A DNA stretch of 61,617 nucleotides from Acidobacteriaceae bacterium (GCA_003165795.1 PMWW01000169.1:1-61617); one strand, 5' to 3'; counted from the stretch's first letter, positions 1 through 9,316 are shown. A program made the numbers and translations. The notes: generated by a model not told the origin, from the letters alone.

Positions 1-30
1 AGAAAAAGCCGGAGATAATCTCCGGCTTTA
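1..30 (-). terminator. Rho-independent terminator of the PEP-CTERM gene
   Basis: An 11-bp perfect stem (positions 5-15 with 19-29, loop of 3) is followed on the minus strand by a T-rich run. It lies just downstream of the minus-strand gene ending at 52 and fits an intrinsic terminator for it. Confidence 0.8.
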
Positions 31-51
31 GAAAACTAGACAACTGGTGAG

Positions 52-741
52 TTAGCGTTTCAGCTTGCGGCGAATGCTGCCGAAGGCTCCAACCAATCCA
101 GTTCCGAGCAGTAGCAGAGACGACGGTTCCGGAGTGGTTCCGCCGGTGGTGGTGGTGCTGCTGGCGCCAAGAACGTCGAAGGCACCGATGGTCTGGGTTC
201 CGTTGGAATTCCAGCTATTGCCGCCATTCGTGGAATACAGATCCAATCCCGAGGCACCCTGGTTATTCTCGTTCCACGCCTCCCAAGTAGTGGAGGAGAC
301 GCTCATCGGGCCGAGAACTACGAAGTACTGCTGGCCAGCGGTCAGGCTCAGTCCTGAAATGTTGCTGATGGTGACCAATCCGCAGCACTGCCCGAAGGTT
401 GTGCCGCTGCTCAGATTGCTCCAAGTGGCCAATTGTGTCCCCGGAAGGCCACCATTGTCCGTATAAACCGACGCGTAGAACGAATTGGTACCTGTAACGT
501 AACCGACGCCCAAGTCAATCTGGGAAACACTGCCGGTTAACAATGAAGTGAAAAGGTTGGCGGCGGTAAAGCTGGTGCCAACCGTGCCGGTACCAGAGAT
601 CGTCCAGCCCGTGCAGCAGTTGTACACGTTACCCTGCGGTCCCAGATCGGTGAAGAATGTTTGTTGTGCCATTACCGGCAAACTACCCAAGCAGAGAGCG
701 AGTGCCAACAAGCAGAACGACCATGCAAACTTTTTGCTCAA
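52..741 (-). CDS. PEP-CTERM sorting-domain exported protein
   Basis: A 229-residue secreted protein of unknown role. It has an N-terminal signal peptide (hydrophobic stretch ending VMAQQ), a Ser/Thr/Gly/Asn-rich extracellular body and a C-terminal PEP-CTERM anchor: the TPEPSS motif, a hydrophobic helix and a basic IRRKLKR tail. PEP-CTERM tails are known to direct exosortase-dependent sorting to the envelope in EPS-producing bacteria. The longest reading frame begins at 852, but I prefer the TTG at 741: GAGGAGG lies about 5 nt upstream of it and the signal peptide begins right there, while the upstream 37 codons look like leader. Two CC pairs (YNCCTG, GQCCG) could form disulfides. No exosortase gene is in the window. 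Confidence 0.85.
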   Translation of the reverse strand: MSKKFAWSFCLLALALCLGSLPVMAQQTFFTDLGPQGNVYNCCTGWTISGTGTVGTSFTAANLFTSLLTGSVSQIDLGVGYVTGTNSFYASVYTDNGGLPGTQLATWSNLSSGTTFGQCCGLVTISNISGLSLTAGQQYFVVLGPMSVSSTTWEAWNENNQGASGLDLYSTNGGNSWNSNGTQTIGAFDVLGASSTTTTGGTTPEPSSLLLLGTGLVGAFGSIRRKLKR

Positions 742-1245
742 GGGTTCCTCCTCAATTTCCAATGAAAACGACTCGAGTGTGTTCCTTACGGGCCCGATAC
801 AACGCAAGAAGTGGCACATCTCCGCAAAACCCTTCCTGCTCGTACCATCCATGCTCGTTCACTATCCGAGGTACGGACGGAGACATAAGTTTTACTGCAA
901 TCTTAATTCCCTTTTAACTCATTGATAATACAATAGCTTTCCCACCATGAGGTGCAAGATCTTGCAGTAGAGTACCCAACTCGTTCCCCAGTGACGGCTG
1001 ATAGCAGGCCCCAGGAGCGCCACAAAGGTGGGCCATGATGGGCGACGCGAGCACAGTTTCTGGCCAGAACTGCGAGGCCCGTCCTGCCCGAACAGTCTCT
1101 CTTATGCCGAACGTACCGATGCCTTACCCAGGTTTGTAGCTCGCCGCGCGAGCAGATAAACTTCTCTGAGCAAGGTCCGATTTGGCTAGGTGGAAGTGCC
1201 TGAGGTGCGGTTCGCGTTGCGAACCAGAGAGTCTGATGTGGAGGG
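742..1245. other. Intergenic region between divergent genes
   Basis: About 500 bp without a convincing gene. It should hold the promoters of the minus-strand PEP-CTERM gene and the plus-strand glycoamylase-like gene, but I cannot assign clear -35/-10 pairs. The only distinct structure is a perfect 14-bp palindrome at 953-966. Confidence 0.6.
953..966. promoter_or_regulatory. Perfect 14-bp palindrome, candidate operator
   Basis: TGCAAGATCTTGCA is a perfect inverted repeat with no loop, in the divergent intergenic region. It is the right size for a dimeric repressor site. No T-run follows, so it is unlikely to be a terminator. The role is inferred. Confidence 0.35.
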
Positions 1246-2604
1246 ATGTTGGCTGACCCAAGATGCGAACTAACTCGCCGTGAAATGTTGTCGATCTTGG
1301 CGAAAAGCGCGTTGGCCTATCCCTTCGCGAAAGCCGGACTGTATGGAACGGCGCATGGCCTGCAGGTTCGCCAGTCCCAAGCGGTACCGCCGGAGTGGCG
1401 GCTGACCGACGAGGAGCTTTTGGAGGAGATCGTCAGCCGTGCGTTCTTGTTTTTCTGGAATGAAGCGGGTAAACACACCGGCCTGGTGCGTGACCGCGCC
1501 CTGGCCGACGGCGGCCCCGACACTAGACGAGTGGCAAGCATTGCCGCCACCGGTTTCGGTCTGGCGGCGCTCTGTATCGGGCACAAACGGAGCTATCTTC
1601 CCTCCCGCGAGATCGAGAGTCGGGTCGTCTCCACGCTGAGTTTCCTGCTCAACCACGTCGATCAGGTGAACGGCTTCTTCTATCACTTCATCGACGTCGA
1701 CACCGGGAAACGAGTACGCCAATCCGAAGTTTCGCCGATTGATACCACGATTCTGCTGTGTGGTGTCCTCACCGCACGCAAATACTTTCACGATCCGGTG
1801 ATCTCGCAATTGGCGATGGCGATTTACCGACGTATCAACTGGCGCTGGATGCTGAACGGCGGCCGCACCTTCGCTCTGGGCTGGACGCCGGAGTACAAAT
1901 TCATCGGAGCACGCTGGGACACCTACTGCGAACTCATGATGATGTATCTGCTGGCCATCGGCGCGCCCGCATACAACATCAGCCCGGCGTCATGGAATGC
2001 GTTTTCGCGGCCCACGATGGAGTTCGAAAACTTCACCTACATCAGTGGCGCAGATCCGCTGTTCGTCCACCAGTACTCGCACGCGTGGTTTGACTTTCGC
2101 AACCGGCGCGACCAGTACGCGAATTATTTCTTGAACTCGGCAATCGCAACCGAGGCCCACAGACAATTCTGTTATTCGATACGCTGGCGTTTCCCTGACT
2201 ACGACGAGAACACTTGGGGCATCACCGCCTCCGATTCGCCCCTCGGTTATCAGGACTGGGGTGGTCCTCCAGAGATCGGACATATCGATGGCACGGTTGT
2301 CCCCTGCGCCGCCGGCGGATCGATTCCGTTCCAGCCCAAGGAGACGATCGCGTGCCTAGCCAATCTCTACAACAAGTATGGCCTGGCAGCTTGGAGGCGG
2401 TATGGATTTGTGGACGCCTTCAACCCTCGCACCGGCTGGACCGATGTTGACGTGATCGGCATCGACCAGGGCATCACCATGCTGATGGCGGAAAATTGTC
2501 GCAGTCAGCTTATCTGGGACAGCTTCATGAAAAATCCCGAGGCCCAACGAGCGATGAAGCTGGTGGGCTTCCAGCCGTCGGCGCAAGTAGCGACTGCGAA
2601 GTAG
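1246..2604 (+). CDS. Tat-exported GH144/glycoamylase-like glucanase
   Basis: A 452-residue protein of the PF10091 (Glycoamylase) family, which includes GH144 endo-beta-1,2-glucanases and the GH189 domain of cyclic beta-1,2-glucan synthases. The N-terminus carries a twin-arginine-like signal (LTRREML, residues 9-15). Family-like segments include WDTYCELMMMYLL, HQYSHAWFDFRNRRD and NTWGITASDSPLGYQDWGGP. A periplasmic or secreted alpha/alpha-barrel hydrolase acting on beta-glucan is likely; the exact substrate is inferred. GGAGGG abuts the ATG, so the TTG one codon later (1249) may be the true start. The gene stands alone. A glucan-synthase-like gene at 28.3-32.7 kb shares this domain family. Confidence 0.8.
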   Translation: MLADPRCELTRREMLSILAKSALAYPFAKAGLYGTAHGLQVRQSQAVPPEWRLTDEELLEEIVSRAFLFFWNEAGKHTGLVRDRALADGGPDTRRVASIAATGFGLAALCIGHKRSYLPSREIESRVVSTLSFLLNHVDQVNGFFYHFIDVDTGKRVRQSEVSPIDTTILLCGVLTARKYFHDPVISQLAMAIYRRINWRWMLNGGRTFALGWTPEYKFIGARWDTYCELMMMYLLAIGAPAYNISPASWNAFSRPTMEFENFTYISGADPLFVHQYSHAWFDFRNRRDQYANYFLNSAIATEAHRQFCYSIRWRFPDYDENTWGITASDSPLGYQDWGGPPEIGHIDGTVVPCAAGGSIPFQPKETIACLANLYNKYGLAAWRRYGFVDAFNPRTGWTDVDVIGIDQGITMLMAENCRSQLIWDSFMKNPEAQRAMKLVGFQPSAQVATAK

Positions 2605-2620
2605 GATTGAAAAACAACTG

Positions 2621-2664
2621 CACCGGCGGAAGCTCCTGATTTGATCAGGAGTTCCCGCCGGCGC
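2621..2664. terminator. Bidirectional terminator hairpin
   Basis: A long near-perfect hairpin whose core is CTCCTGAT-TTG-ATCAGGAG, extended outward by GGCGG/CCGCC arms, lies between two convergent genes. A TTTTT run follows it on the minus strand. It probably ends both transcripts. Confidence 0.8.
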
Positions 2665-2685
2665 ATTCTTGAAACCCGATTCCCG

Positions 2686-5463
2686 CTAGTTGGTTGGACC
2701 TGAGCTGTAGACGTTCAGTGCCGGATTATTGCCGGCCGGCAACAGAACTACCTTGTCGGGCGATACTACGTACATGACGCCGTACTGATTCGCGCCTTGC
2801 ATCACCACGCTCCGGCCCGTAGTAGAACCAACGTTGTTGTAAGTGAGGGTCAAATTATTGGGGCCTTCCGGTCCCTGCGGTCCGCTGACGAATTGCGTGA
2901 CACTCATGCTACCGATTCCGTTGGCGAACAGCGACGTGACGGAGTTTGTAACCGCCGCGACCACCGGCCAGACTGAGCCCCCGGCGTAATTGCCGCTGAT
3001 CGAAGCGCTGGAGTACGGCGAACCCGACTGGGGTTCCAGTGTCCCTGAGGTAACTTCAGCGTCCGTCCCCACGACGTAGGCGCTATTTGACCCGTAAAGG
3101 TAAAGCACGGGAAGCGTGGTACCGAATTGCGCACTGAAACCGCTTAGCGTTACCCTGCCCGTCTTTTGGCCTGAGCTGTCGATGGCGTACGTGCCCGGGG
3201 AAGACTGCTGCAGGCTAAGGGTCCCACCATCGTTCTGGTCAGAGGTGAATGTAGCATTGCCTTTGCCGTCTCCGGTGAACAGTCCAGCGGTGACGTTGGC
3301 CAGGGGAGTGCCGCCGTTCGGGTTAACCGCATTGAGTTCGATAACACTGGCGCCCTGCAAAGACGCCAAGCCCCATCCAGTTGCCGACGCATTCTGGCGG
3401 AATGCCGACCACAACGTCAGGTTGGCAGGCTTCGAAATTGGGTCGGCGGAGATCAGCACCATCTCATTTTGGTTGACGATGTAGTAGGCATAGGTAAAGA
3501 CATTGCCGGCATCGCCATTGAAGGTAAGGTCGACGAAGGCGCCGCGGCCGGTATTTTGGTCGATGATGCTGTCAAAGGTACCCAATATCGTAATTGAGCT
3601 GGCGGTGCCGGCGTCGTTTACGTCTCCTGGGCAGCCGCTGGGCAAGCCCCAGGTACTACAGTCGAGGGTCGCACCCAGGGTCGCACTCTTGATCTCGAAG
3701 GCGCCAGCGCCGGCATAGCGATCAGCCTGCGGGTCAGTGCCGGAGAGATGTACCGCGAAACTTCCCGGGCTGAGGACGAACTGCTGGCTGTCTTGCACCT
3801 TGATCACTCCCGAGCCATACGCCTGCGGGTCGGAGGGATCGCTCTGGATCAGCCGTCCACAGGTCGAATACTGTCCACTTGCGAGGCAGGCATTGCCGGA
3901 CACCACAATTGCGAACTTGTAGGTACCCTGGCTCGTGACCAGCGTCATCGATCCCTGTCCGCTGGGAGTCAGCGAGTATACCGAGCCCGTGGTGAGGGTC
4001 TGGGGAACGACGTTGCCTTGGCCGTCAATGGCCTCGCCGGAACCGTCATTCAGGTCAAGCGCGCCTTGAGTAAGGTTGCCGCTACCGTCCGCCGTGAAGG
4101 CCCCGGCCATCAGCACCGGGGTTCCGTTCTGATAACCGTTGAGGGTGAAAGCGTAGTTGCCCTTCAAGCTGGCATCAGTAATTGCCGGGCTGATGGTGAT
4201 GTTAAGCGGCCCGGCCGACAACCCCTTTTGCGGCGGCGACTCCGAATCCTGTACCTCCGGGACGAAGGCAGATATGCCGCTGGCGGTGGGCGTTCCCGAA
4301 ATCACGCCGGTGCTGGCACTCAGGGACAAGCCGGCCGGCAACGTGCCGGTGGCAATGCTCCATGATAAGGGGGGGATTCCGCCGGTCGCCTGCAAAGGAG
4401 CACTGTAGGGAAGACCGACCGTTCCCGACGGTAACGATGTGGTGGTGATCTTAAGCAGTGGCCCCTGCACGTCGATGGTCAACGCGGCTGTCGCGGTCGC
4501 AGGCGGAGTTTCACCGTCGGCCACCTGCAAAGTGAACGAACTAACCCCAACTACCGTCGGTGTGCCGGTGATTGAGCAGGTTGCAGTTTTCGCGTTCACG
4601 CAGGTGCTATTGGCCACCGACAATCCAGCCGGCAAGCTGCCGGAAACGACACTCCAGGTGTAATTCGCCTGGCCGCCGACCGCGGTAACCGGCTCGCTGT
4701 AGGGGGTGTTGATGGTGGCATTGGGCAGAGACGTCGTCTGAATTTCCATGACGGTCAGGGTGAATGCCGCACTCCCAGAAGAGGGGGTGGTTTCGGAGTC
4801 GGTGGCTCGGACGGTGAAGGTGGAAGGCGGACCAGCCGTGGTGGGCGTTCCAGAGATCACTCCGGTGCTGGCATTCAGGGTCAATCCCGCAGGCAAGCTG
4901 CCCGTGCCACTCTGGGTCAATCCCGCGGAGGGGGTGCCAGCGCCATTGTCGCAAGCTCCGGTGGTCTCCACCACGCACCAGGTGTAAGGCGCCTTTCCGC
5001 CGCTGGCCGACAGAGTGGCGCTGTAGGCCACACCCACCGCGCCGGACGGCAACGTCGAGCTGCCGGGACTGCAGGAAACGCAATTGATGACAATCGCGCC
5101 TTCGATGGAAATGGTGACATTACCGCTGGCGCTGAGGGAGTTGGAGTCTGTCACCTTGGCGGTGAAAGAGTAGGTCCCGAAGGTTGTGGGAGTGCCGCTG
5201 ATCGCTCCCTCCGAAGCGGTTAGGGTCAACCCCGGCGGTAAGCTCCCCGAACTAATGGTCCAGGTGTAGGGGGCGGTTCCACCGGACGCAGTCAAGAAAC
5301 CACTGTACTGTACATTGACCGCGCCTGGCGTGAGTTGCGACGAAGTGATCGTGGGCGCAGAGGGCGGAGCCGGGGGTTTAGAGCCGCCGCCGCCACAAGC
5401 TGCCAAAAACACGCATAAGATTGTTGCTGCACCCGATAACGCAAGAATCTTCAACAACCTCAT
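2686..5463 (-). CDS. Surface lipoprotein with tandem putative-Ig (He_PIG) domains
   Basis: A 925-residue exported lipoprotein. The signal peptide ends at a lipobox with the acylated cysteine followed by a Gly run (AACGGGG). About residues 35-430 hold four Ig-like repeats of roughly 90 residues, each with a conserved [TS]G[ST]LP[PA]GL[TS] motif and an ISGTPT motif, typical of the He_PIG family. The C-terminal half is a separate module containing LKGNYAFTLNGYQ and GDGKGNATFTS type segments, which recur in acidobacterial proteins of unknown function. Such repeats usually mediate adhesion or carbohydrate contact; function here is unknown. The start at 5463 is chosen because AAGGAG lies 5 nt upstream and the lipoprotein signal starts there; the longer frame from 5502 lacks both. 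Confidence 0.85.
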   Translation of the reverse strand: MRLLKILALSGAATILCVFLAACGGGGSKPPAPPSAPTITSSQLTPGAVNVQYSGFLTASGGTAPYTWTISSGSLPPGLTLTASEGAISGTPTTFGTYSFTAKVTDSNSLSASGNVTISIEGAIVINCVSCSPGSSTLPSGAVGVAYSATLSASGGKAPYTWCVVETTGACDNGAGTPSAGLTQSGTGSLPAGLTLNASTGVISGTPTTAGPPSTFTVRATDSETTPSSGSAAFTLTVMEIQTTSLPNATINTPYSEPVTAVGGQANYTWSVVSGSLPAGLSVANSTCVNAKTATCSITGTPTVVGVSSFTLQVADGETPPATATAALTIDVQGPLLKITTTSLPSGTVGLPYSAPLQATGGIPPLSWSIATGTLPAGLSLSASTGVISGTPTASGISAFVPEVQDSESPPQKGLSAGPLNITISPAITDASLKGNYAFTLNGYQNGTPVLMAGAFTADGSGNLTQGALDLNDGSGEAIDGQGNVVPQTLTTGSVYSLTPSGQGSMTLVTSQGTYKFAIVVSGNACLASGQYSTCGRLIQSDPSDPQAYGSGVIKVQDSQQFVLSPGSFAVHLSGTDPQADRYAGAGAFEIKSATLGATLDCSTWGLPSGCPGDVNDAGTASSITILGTFDSIIDQNTGRGAFVDLTFNGDAGNVFTYAYYIVNQNEMVLISADPISKPANLTLWSAFRQNASATGWGLASLQGASVIELNAVNPNGGTPLANVTAGLFTGDGKGNATFTSDQNDGGTLSLQQSSPGTYAIDSSGQKTGRVTLSGFSAQFGTTLPVLYLYGSNSAYVVGTDAEVTSGTLEPQSGSPYSSASISGNYAGGSVWPVVAAVTNSVTSLFANGIGSMSVTQFVSGPQGPEGPNNLTLTYNNVGSTTGRSVVMQGANQYGVMYVVSPDKVVLLPAGNNPALNVYSSGPTN

Positions 5464-5677
5464 CGTATCTCCTTGTGAAGGTAAAGCTGCGTGCTCTGGC
5501 AAACGCGAACGGTAGAATCGCTAACGTCTCTGCAGCGAACTTCAGACCTGCTGGAACGCACACCGGCTGGGCCGTTGCGCGTGGCCTTTCGCAAAATCAG
5601 AGTTGACGAATATGGTAACTCCGAACGCAGCCGCGTGCGAGAGGAATTTGCTGGGAGGCTTGGAGCAGAGTGTCGCC

Positions 5678-8371
5678 TTAAGCGTTTGCCGGATCGATCT
5701 TTTCAGCATCGACGCCCAATTGTTCGAAGCTTTTCACCGCCCGCTGGGCGTCAAACTTGCCATCGCGCGCCAGCCGCGACAAGGCGGCGACGGCGATCGA
5801 TTCCGCGTTGACCTCGAAATGACTTCGCAGATGCTGGCGATTGTCGCTGCGTCCAAAGCCGTCGGTGCCCAGCGTCACCAGCCGGCCAAGCAGCCACGGA
5901 GACAACTGGTCGGGTACTGCTTTCATGAAGTCGGTGGCGGCAATGATGGGGCCGTCGGAACCGTCGAGCGCGGCGAGGATGTAAGGCCGTTTCTCCGCAT
6001 CGGCGGGATGCAGCCGGTTCCAACGCTCGATGGCCAGCGCGTCGCGGCGCAGTTCGTTGTAGCTGGTGATGCTCCAGACGTCGGCTGGCACACCATACTT
6101 CTCCGCCAGGATTTGTTGCGCGCGCAAGGCTTCGTTCAAGATAGTTCCGCTGCCGAAGAGCTGGACTATAGCGTTGCCTTCGGCGGCAGGCCGCAACTTA
6201 TACAAGCCGCGCAGAATTCCTTCTTCCGTGCCCTGCGGGATTTCCGGCATCGCATAGTCTTCGTTATAGAGCGTGATGTAGTAAAAGCGGTCTTCACCCT
6301 CCTGATGCATGCGGCGCATTCCGTCCTGCACGATGACGGCGATCTCGTACACGTAGGCAGGATCGTAGCTATGGCAAGTCGGCACCGTGCTGGAGAGCAC
6401 CAAGCTGTGGCCGTCCTGATGCTGAAGGCCCTCCCCGGCAAGCGTGGTCCGCCCCGCGGTGCCGCCCATGAGGAAACCTTTGCCCCGAGCGTCGGCGAAA
6501 GCCCAGATCATGTCGCCGATGCGTTGAAATCCAAACATCGAGTAATAGGTGAAAAACGGGACCATCGGCACCTTGTAATTGGCGTATGCTGTGCCTGCCG
6601 CAGTGAACGATGCCATCGATCCGGCTTCGGTGATGCCTTCTTCCAGGATCTGCCCATTCTTCTCCTCGCGATAATAGAGCAGCATGTCCTGATCGTGTGG
6701 CTTGTAAAGCTGCCCCTGGCTGGCATAGATCCCCACTTGCCGAATGATGGATTCCATGCCGAAAGTGCGGCCTTCGTCGGGAATGATGGGAACAATCTGT
6801 TTGCCGATCTTGGGATGCTTGAGCAATTGCCGCAACATGCTGACGAATCCCATGGTGGTGGACACGGCCCGGCCCTTTGAGCCAGCCAGCGATTCGGCAA
6901 AGTGCTCGAGCGGCGGCGCTTCGAAGTTTGGAGGCGGAACCTCTCGCGTGGGCATGTAGCCGCCGAGTTCTTTCCGGCGCTGCTGCAGGTAGACGATCTC
7001 GGGACTATCGTCGGCCGGGCGATAAAGCCAGCCCTCGCGGGCTGCGTTTTCGGGAATCGGAATGGCAAAGCGCGAACGAAACGCCGTGAGTGCCAGATCG
7101 GCGAGCTTCTTCTCCTGGTGGGTGGCATTGCGCGCCTCGGCCGAGCCCAGACCATAGCCCTTCACCGTGTGCGCCAGAATCACCGTCGGTCCGCCGCGAT
7201 ATTCGACGGCCCGCTTGTAAGCGTTGTAAACCTTCTGCGGATCGTGTCCACCACGACTGAGGCGATGCAGCTCGTCGTCGCTCATGTCAGACACCAGTTG
7301 CAGCAGTTCGGGATACTTGCCAAAGAACTCGCGACGGATATATTCGCCGCCCTTCGCCTTGTAGCTCTGATATTCGCCGTCAACTGCCTCTTCCATCCGC
7401 TTCAGCAGAATGCCGGTCTTATCGCGAGCAAACAGCTTGTCCCAATCGGAGCCCCAGACGACTTTGATCACGTTCCAGCCGGCCCCGCGGAAGGCCGCTT
7501 CGAGTTCGTTGATGATCTTCGCATTGCCGCGCACCGGACCATCGAGTCGCTGCAGGTTGCAGTTCACTACGAAAATCAGGTTGTCCAGCTTTTCCCGCGA
7601 AGCCAGCGTCAGCGACCCCATCGACTCGGGCTCGTCGGTTTCGCCGTCTCCCACGAAGGCCCAAACTTTGCGCTCGGTTGGCGCGATGATGCCGCGGTTC
7701 TCCAGATAGCGCATGAAACGTGCCTGATAGATCGCATTGAGCGGACCGATGCCCATCGACACCGTGGGGAATCGCCAGAAGTCAGGCAGCAGCCAAGGAT
7801 GCGGATACGACGGCAATCCCGGCGCGCCGCGCAATTCGTGGCGGAAGTTCTTTACTTGCTCTTCGCTGAGACGTCCTTCCAGAAACGCCCGAGCGTAAAC
7901 TCCCGGCGAAGAATGGCCCTGAAAGTAAATGAAATCGCCCGGCTGATCGCCATAACGCGCGTGGAAGAAGTGATTGAAGCCCACCTCGAGCAGAGTCGCC
8001 AACGAGGAGTAGGTGGAGATGTGACCGCCGATGCCAGGATCTTTCTTGTTCTGCCGATGCACCATGGCCATGGCGTTCCAACGGATCAAACTCTTGATGC
8101 GCCGCTCCAGCAGACGATCGCCAGGATACGGCACCTCTTCCTCGACCGGGACCGTATTGACGTAGGGAGTATTGAGCTGGACAGGGACTTCAATTCCGGA
8201 CTCCCGCGCGTGCTTAATCAGCGAATCAAGCAGCGCACATCCGCGATGAGGGCCAGCGCCTTCCACGACCTGGTCGAATGCCTCAAGCCATTCGTTGACT
8301 TCCTCTTCGGAATCAACTTCGCGGTTCAAAGGAAACTCGAGAATGCGATTGTTAATTTCGTAAGTGGCCAC
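5678..8371 (-). CDS. aceE: Pyruvate dehydrogenase E1 component, homodimeric type
   Basis: An 897-residue thiamine-diphosphate enzyme that decarboxylates pyruvate and acetylates the lipoyl group of E2, linking glycolysis to the TCA cycle in the cytoplasm. Length and sequence fit the AceE family (E. coli AceE 887 aa). The ThDP motif is GDGETDEPES followed by NLIFVVNCNLQRLDGPVRGN; a GRTLAGEGLQHQDGHS segment is also typical. The start is the GTG at 8371 with GAGGTAACG directly upstream; the frame extends to 8437 without a better site. No aceF or lpd gene is adjacent. A possible small ORF (8374-8532) ends inside the ribosome binding site and could couple translation. Confidence 0.95.
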   Translation of the reverse strand: MATYEINNRILEFPLNREVDSEEEVNEWLEAFDQVVEGAGPHRGCALLDSLIKHARESGIEVPVQLNTPYVNTVPVEEEVPYPGDRLLERRIKSLIRWNAMAMVHRQNKKDPGIGGHISTYSSLATLLEVGFNHFFHARYGDQPGDFIYFQGHSSPGVYARAFLEGRLSEEQVKNFRHELRGAPGLPSYPHPWLLPDFWRFPTVSMGIGPLNAIYQARFMRYLENRGIIAPTERKVWAFVGDGETDEPESMGSLTLASREKLDNLIFVVNCNLQRLDGPVRGNAKIINELEAAFRGAGWNVIKVVWGSDWDKLFARDKTGILLKRMEEAVDGEYQSYKAKGGEYIRREFFGKYPELLQLVSDMSDDELHRLSRGGHDPQKVYNAYKRAVEYRGGPTVILAHTVKGYGLGSAEARNATHQEKKLADLALTAFRSRFAIPIPENAAREGWLYRPADDSPEIVYLQQRRKELGGYMPTREVPPPNFEAPPLEHFAESLAGSKGRAVSTTMGFVSMLRQLLKHPKIGKQIVPIIPDEGRTFGMESIIRQVGIYASQGQLYKPHDQDMLLYYREEKNGQILEEGITEAGSMASFTAAGTAYANYKVPMVPFFTYYSMFGFQRIGDMIWAFADARGKGFLMGGTAGRTTLAGEGLQHQDGHSLVLSSTVPTCHSYDPAYVYEIAVIVQDGMRRMHQEGEDRFYYITLYNEDYAMPEIPQGTEEGILRGLYKLRPAAEGNAIVQLFGSGTILNEALRAQQILAEKYGVPADVWSITSYNELRRDALAIERWNRLHPADAEKRPYILAALDGSDGPIIAATDFMKAVPDQLSPWLLGRLVTLGTDGFGRSDNRQHLRSHFEVNAESIAVAALSRLARDGKFDAQRAVKSFEQLGVDAEKIDPANA

Positions 8372-8373
8372 CG

Positions 8374-8532
8374 TTACCTCAACAATCCAAGAAATAGCTG
8401 ATGAAGCAAACCCGGCTCCGTACGCGCAACCTCGCACAGAGCAAAGTTCGCCTCGGGATCATTCAGCTCCCAATATTTGTTGATAGTACAGATGCGCACG
8501 AAAACGAATCGCTTCTTTCCGGCTGCAGGCAC
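8374..8532 (-). CDS. Possible 52-aa leader ORF before aceE
   Basis: A short reading frame from a GTG at 8532 (or the GTG at 8499, giving 41 residues) to a TAA at 8374-8376. The product contains RFVFVRICTINKYWELND and EPGLLHQLFLGLLR, a plausible protein composition. Its stop codon sits inside the GAGGTAACGGTG that forms the aceE ribosome binding site and start, an arrangement typical of translational coupling. No clear Shine-Dalgarno precedes either GTG, and no family is recognised. It could equally be a chance frame in the aceE leader. Confidence 0.35.
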   Translation of the reverse strand: MPAAGKKRFVFVRICTINKYWELNDPEANFALCEVARTEPGLLHQLFLGLLR

Positions 8533-8724
8533 CGCACTTTAGGCAATGATTCGGACTCCAGCGTGGCGACTTTCACGCCCATGAAAAACGCACAGCTTTC
8601 GCTGCGCGCGTTGTCACGATTAGAGTTCGAGGGGCCGTAGGCAGTCGTGCATACCGCCCGGCATTCGGGACCGGCACCGGCCAGAGTTACGGCGGTCTAC
8701 AGCACCAGGCTCAAGAATCCAGCG

Positions 8725-8997
8725 TCAATACGCCTGGTTCATCCTCTGCCATACCGCCATTCCCGCGATAACGATGATCAGCAGCACCGAGGCCGCCCCC
8801 AGAATACGGAGCCATGGCGCCACCCGTTTCATTCGGACCTGAAGCGCCTCTTGTTCCTCGCGAAGGTTCTTGCTGGAATCGTCCAGGAACAATTGATCGT
8901 CTTCGTGCATAGTCAAGGTGCTGCGGTAAATCAGCAGGAGAATCAGCACAAACGTCAGTACACCCCAAACGATCAGCAACATCTTCAGCGTCGACAT
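8725..8997 (-). CDS. Small two-helix membrane protein
   Basis: A 90-residue protein with two predicted transmembrane helices: residues about 5-25 (LLIVWGVLTFVLILLLIY) and 65-84 (ILGAASVLLIIVIAGMAVW). Between them is a charged stretch rich in Glu, Asp and Lys that may form a short coiled coil. GAGGTGG lies a few nt upstream of the ATG. No family recognised. It lies between aceE and the IscA-like gene with no obvious operon partner. Confidence 0.75.
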   Translation of the reverse strand: MSTLKMLLIVWGVLTFVLILLLIYRSTLTMHEDDQLFLDDSSKNLREEQEALQVRMKRVAPWLRILGAASVLLIIVIAGMAVWQRMNQAY

Positions 8998-9081
8998 TAG
9001 CCACCTCGGCTGTAGCGAACCGGTCCCGCGGCTGATGGGGCTTTACCATTCCCCACCCGGCTAGGGGCCTCACGGCAAACC

Positions 9082-9087
9082 ATTATA
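9082..9087 (-). promoter_or_regulatory. Candidate -10 element for the 90-aa gene
   Basis: TATAAT on the minus strand about 85 nt upstream of the start at 8997. No good -35 is visible 17 bp further upstream, so this is a weak call. Confidence 0.3.
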
Positions 9088-9280
9088 GACTCGCTCGCTG
9101 CGGCCAGGAGAAGAATATTTACGACTTAGCTGATGCCCAAACCGGCCGCCCGGTCGCTGCCAGATTCGTCGGAACTGCCGTCCGTCCCACGATGGTGCGA
9201 CTCAAGGCATCCGGGATGCATCCAACAGGAAGGCATTTTTGCGCCGGCTTACAATGCCGAGCGCAAGCCAGATAGCAGTT

Positions 9281-9289
9281 TGCTATAAT
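9281..9289 (+). promoter_or_regulatory. Extended -10 promoter of the IscA/ErpA gene
   Basis: TGCTATAAT is an exact extended -10 motif (TGn-TATAAT) 28 nt before the start codon. The expected start of transcription is near 9296. AGGAG follows at 9306-9310, well placed for the ATG at 9317. No -35 is needed for such promoters and none is seen. Confidence 0.65.
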
Positions 9290-9316
9290 CCCGGCAGGTA
9301 CATTTAGGAGACAGGC

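Noticed and set aside
815-832. TGGCAC...GCAA as a sigma-54 promoter
   Set aside because: The spacing between GG and GC is one base short and it points away from the gene it would serve.
2686-5463. Repeated DNA as a tandem repeat locus or CRISPR
   Set aside because: The periodicity is at protein level (Ig-like domains of about 90 residues) in a continuous gene.
5603-8401. Long plus-strand open frames of 425 and 499 codons opposite aceE
   Set aside because: They lie wholly antisense to a certain gene and show no family features; such frames arise from high-GC codon bias.
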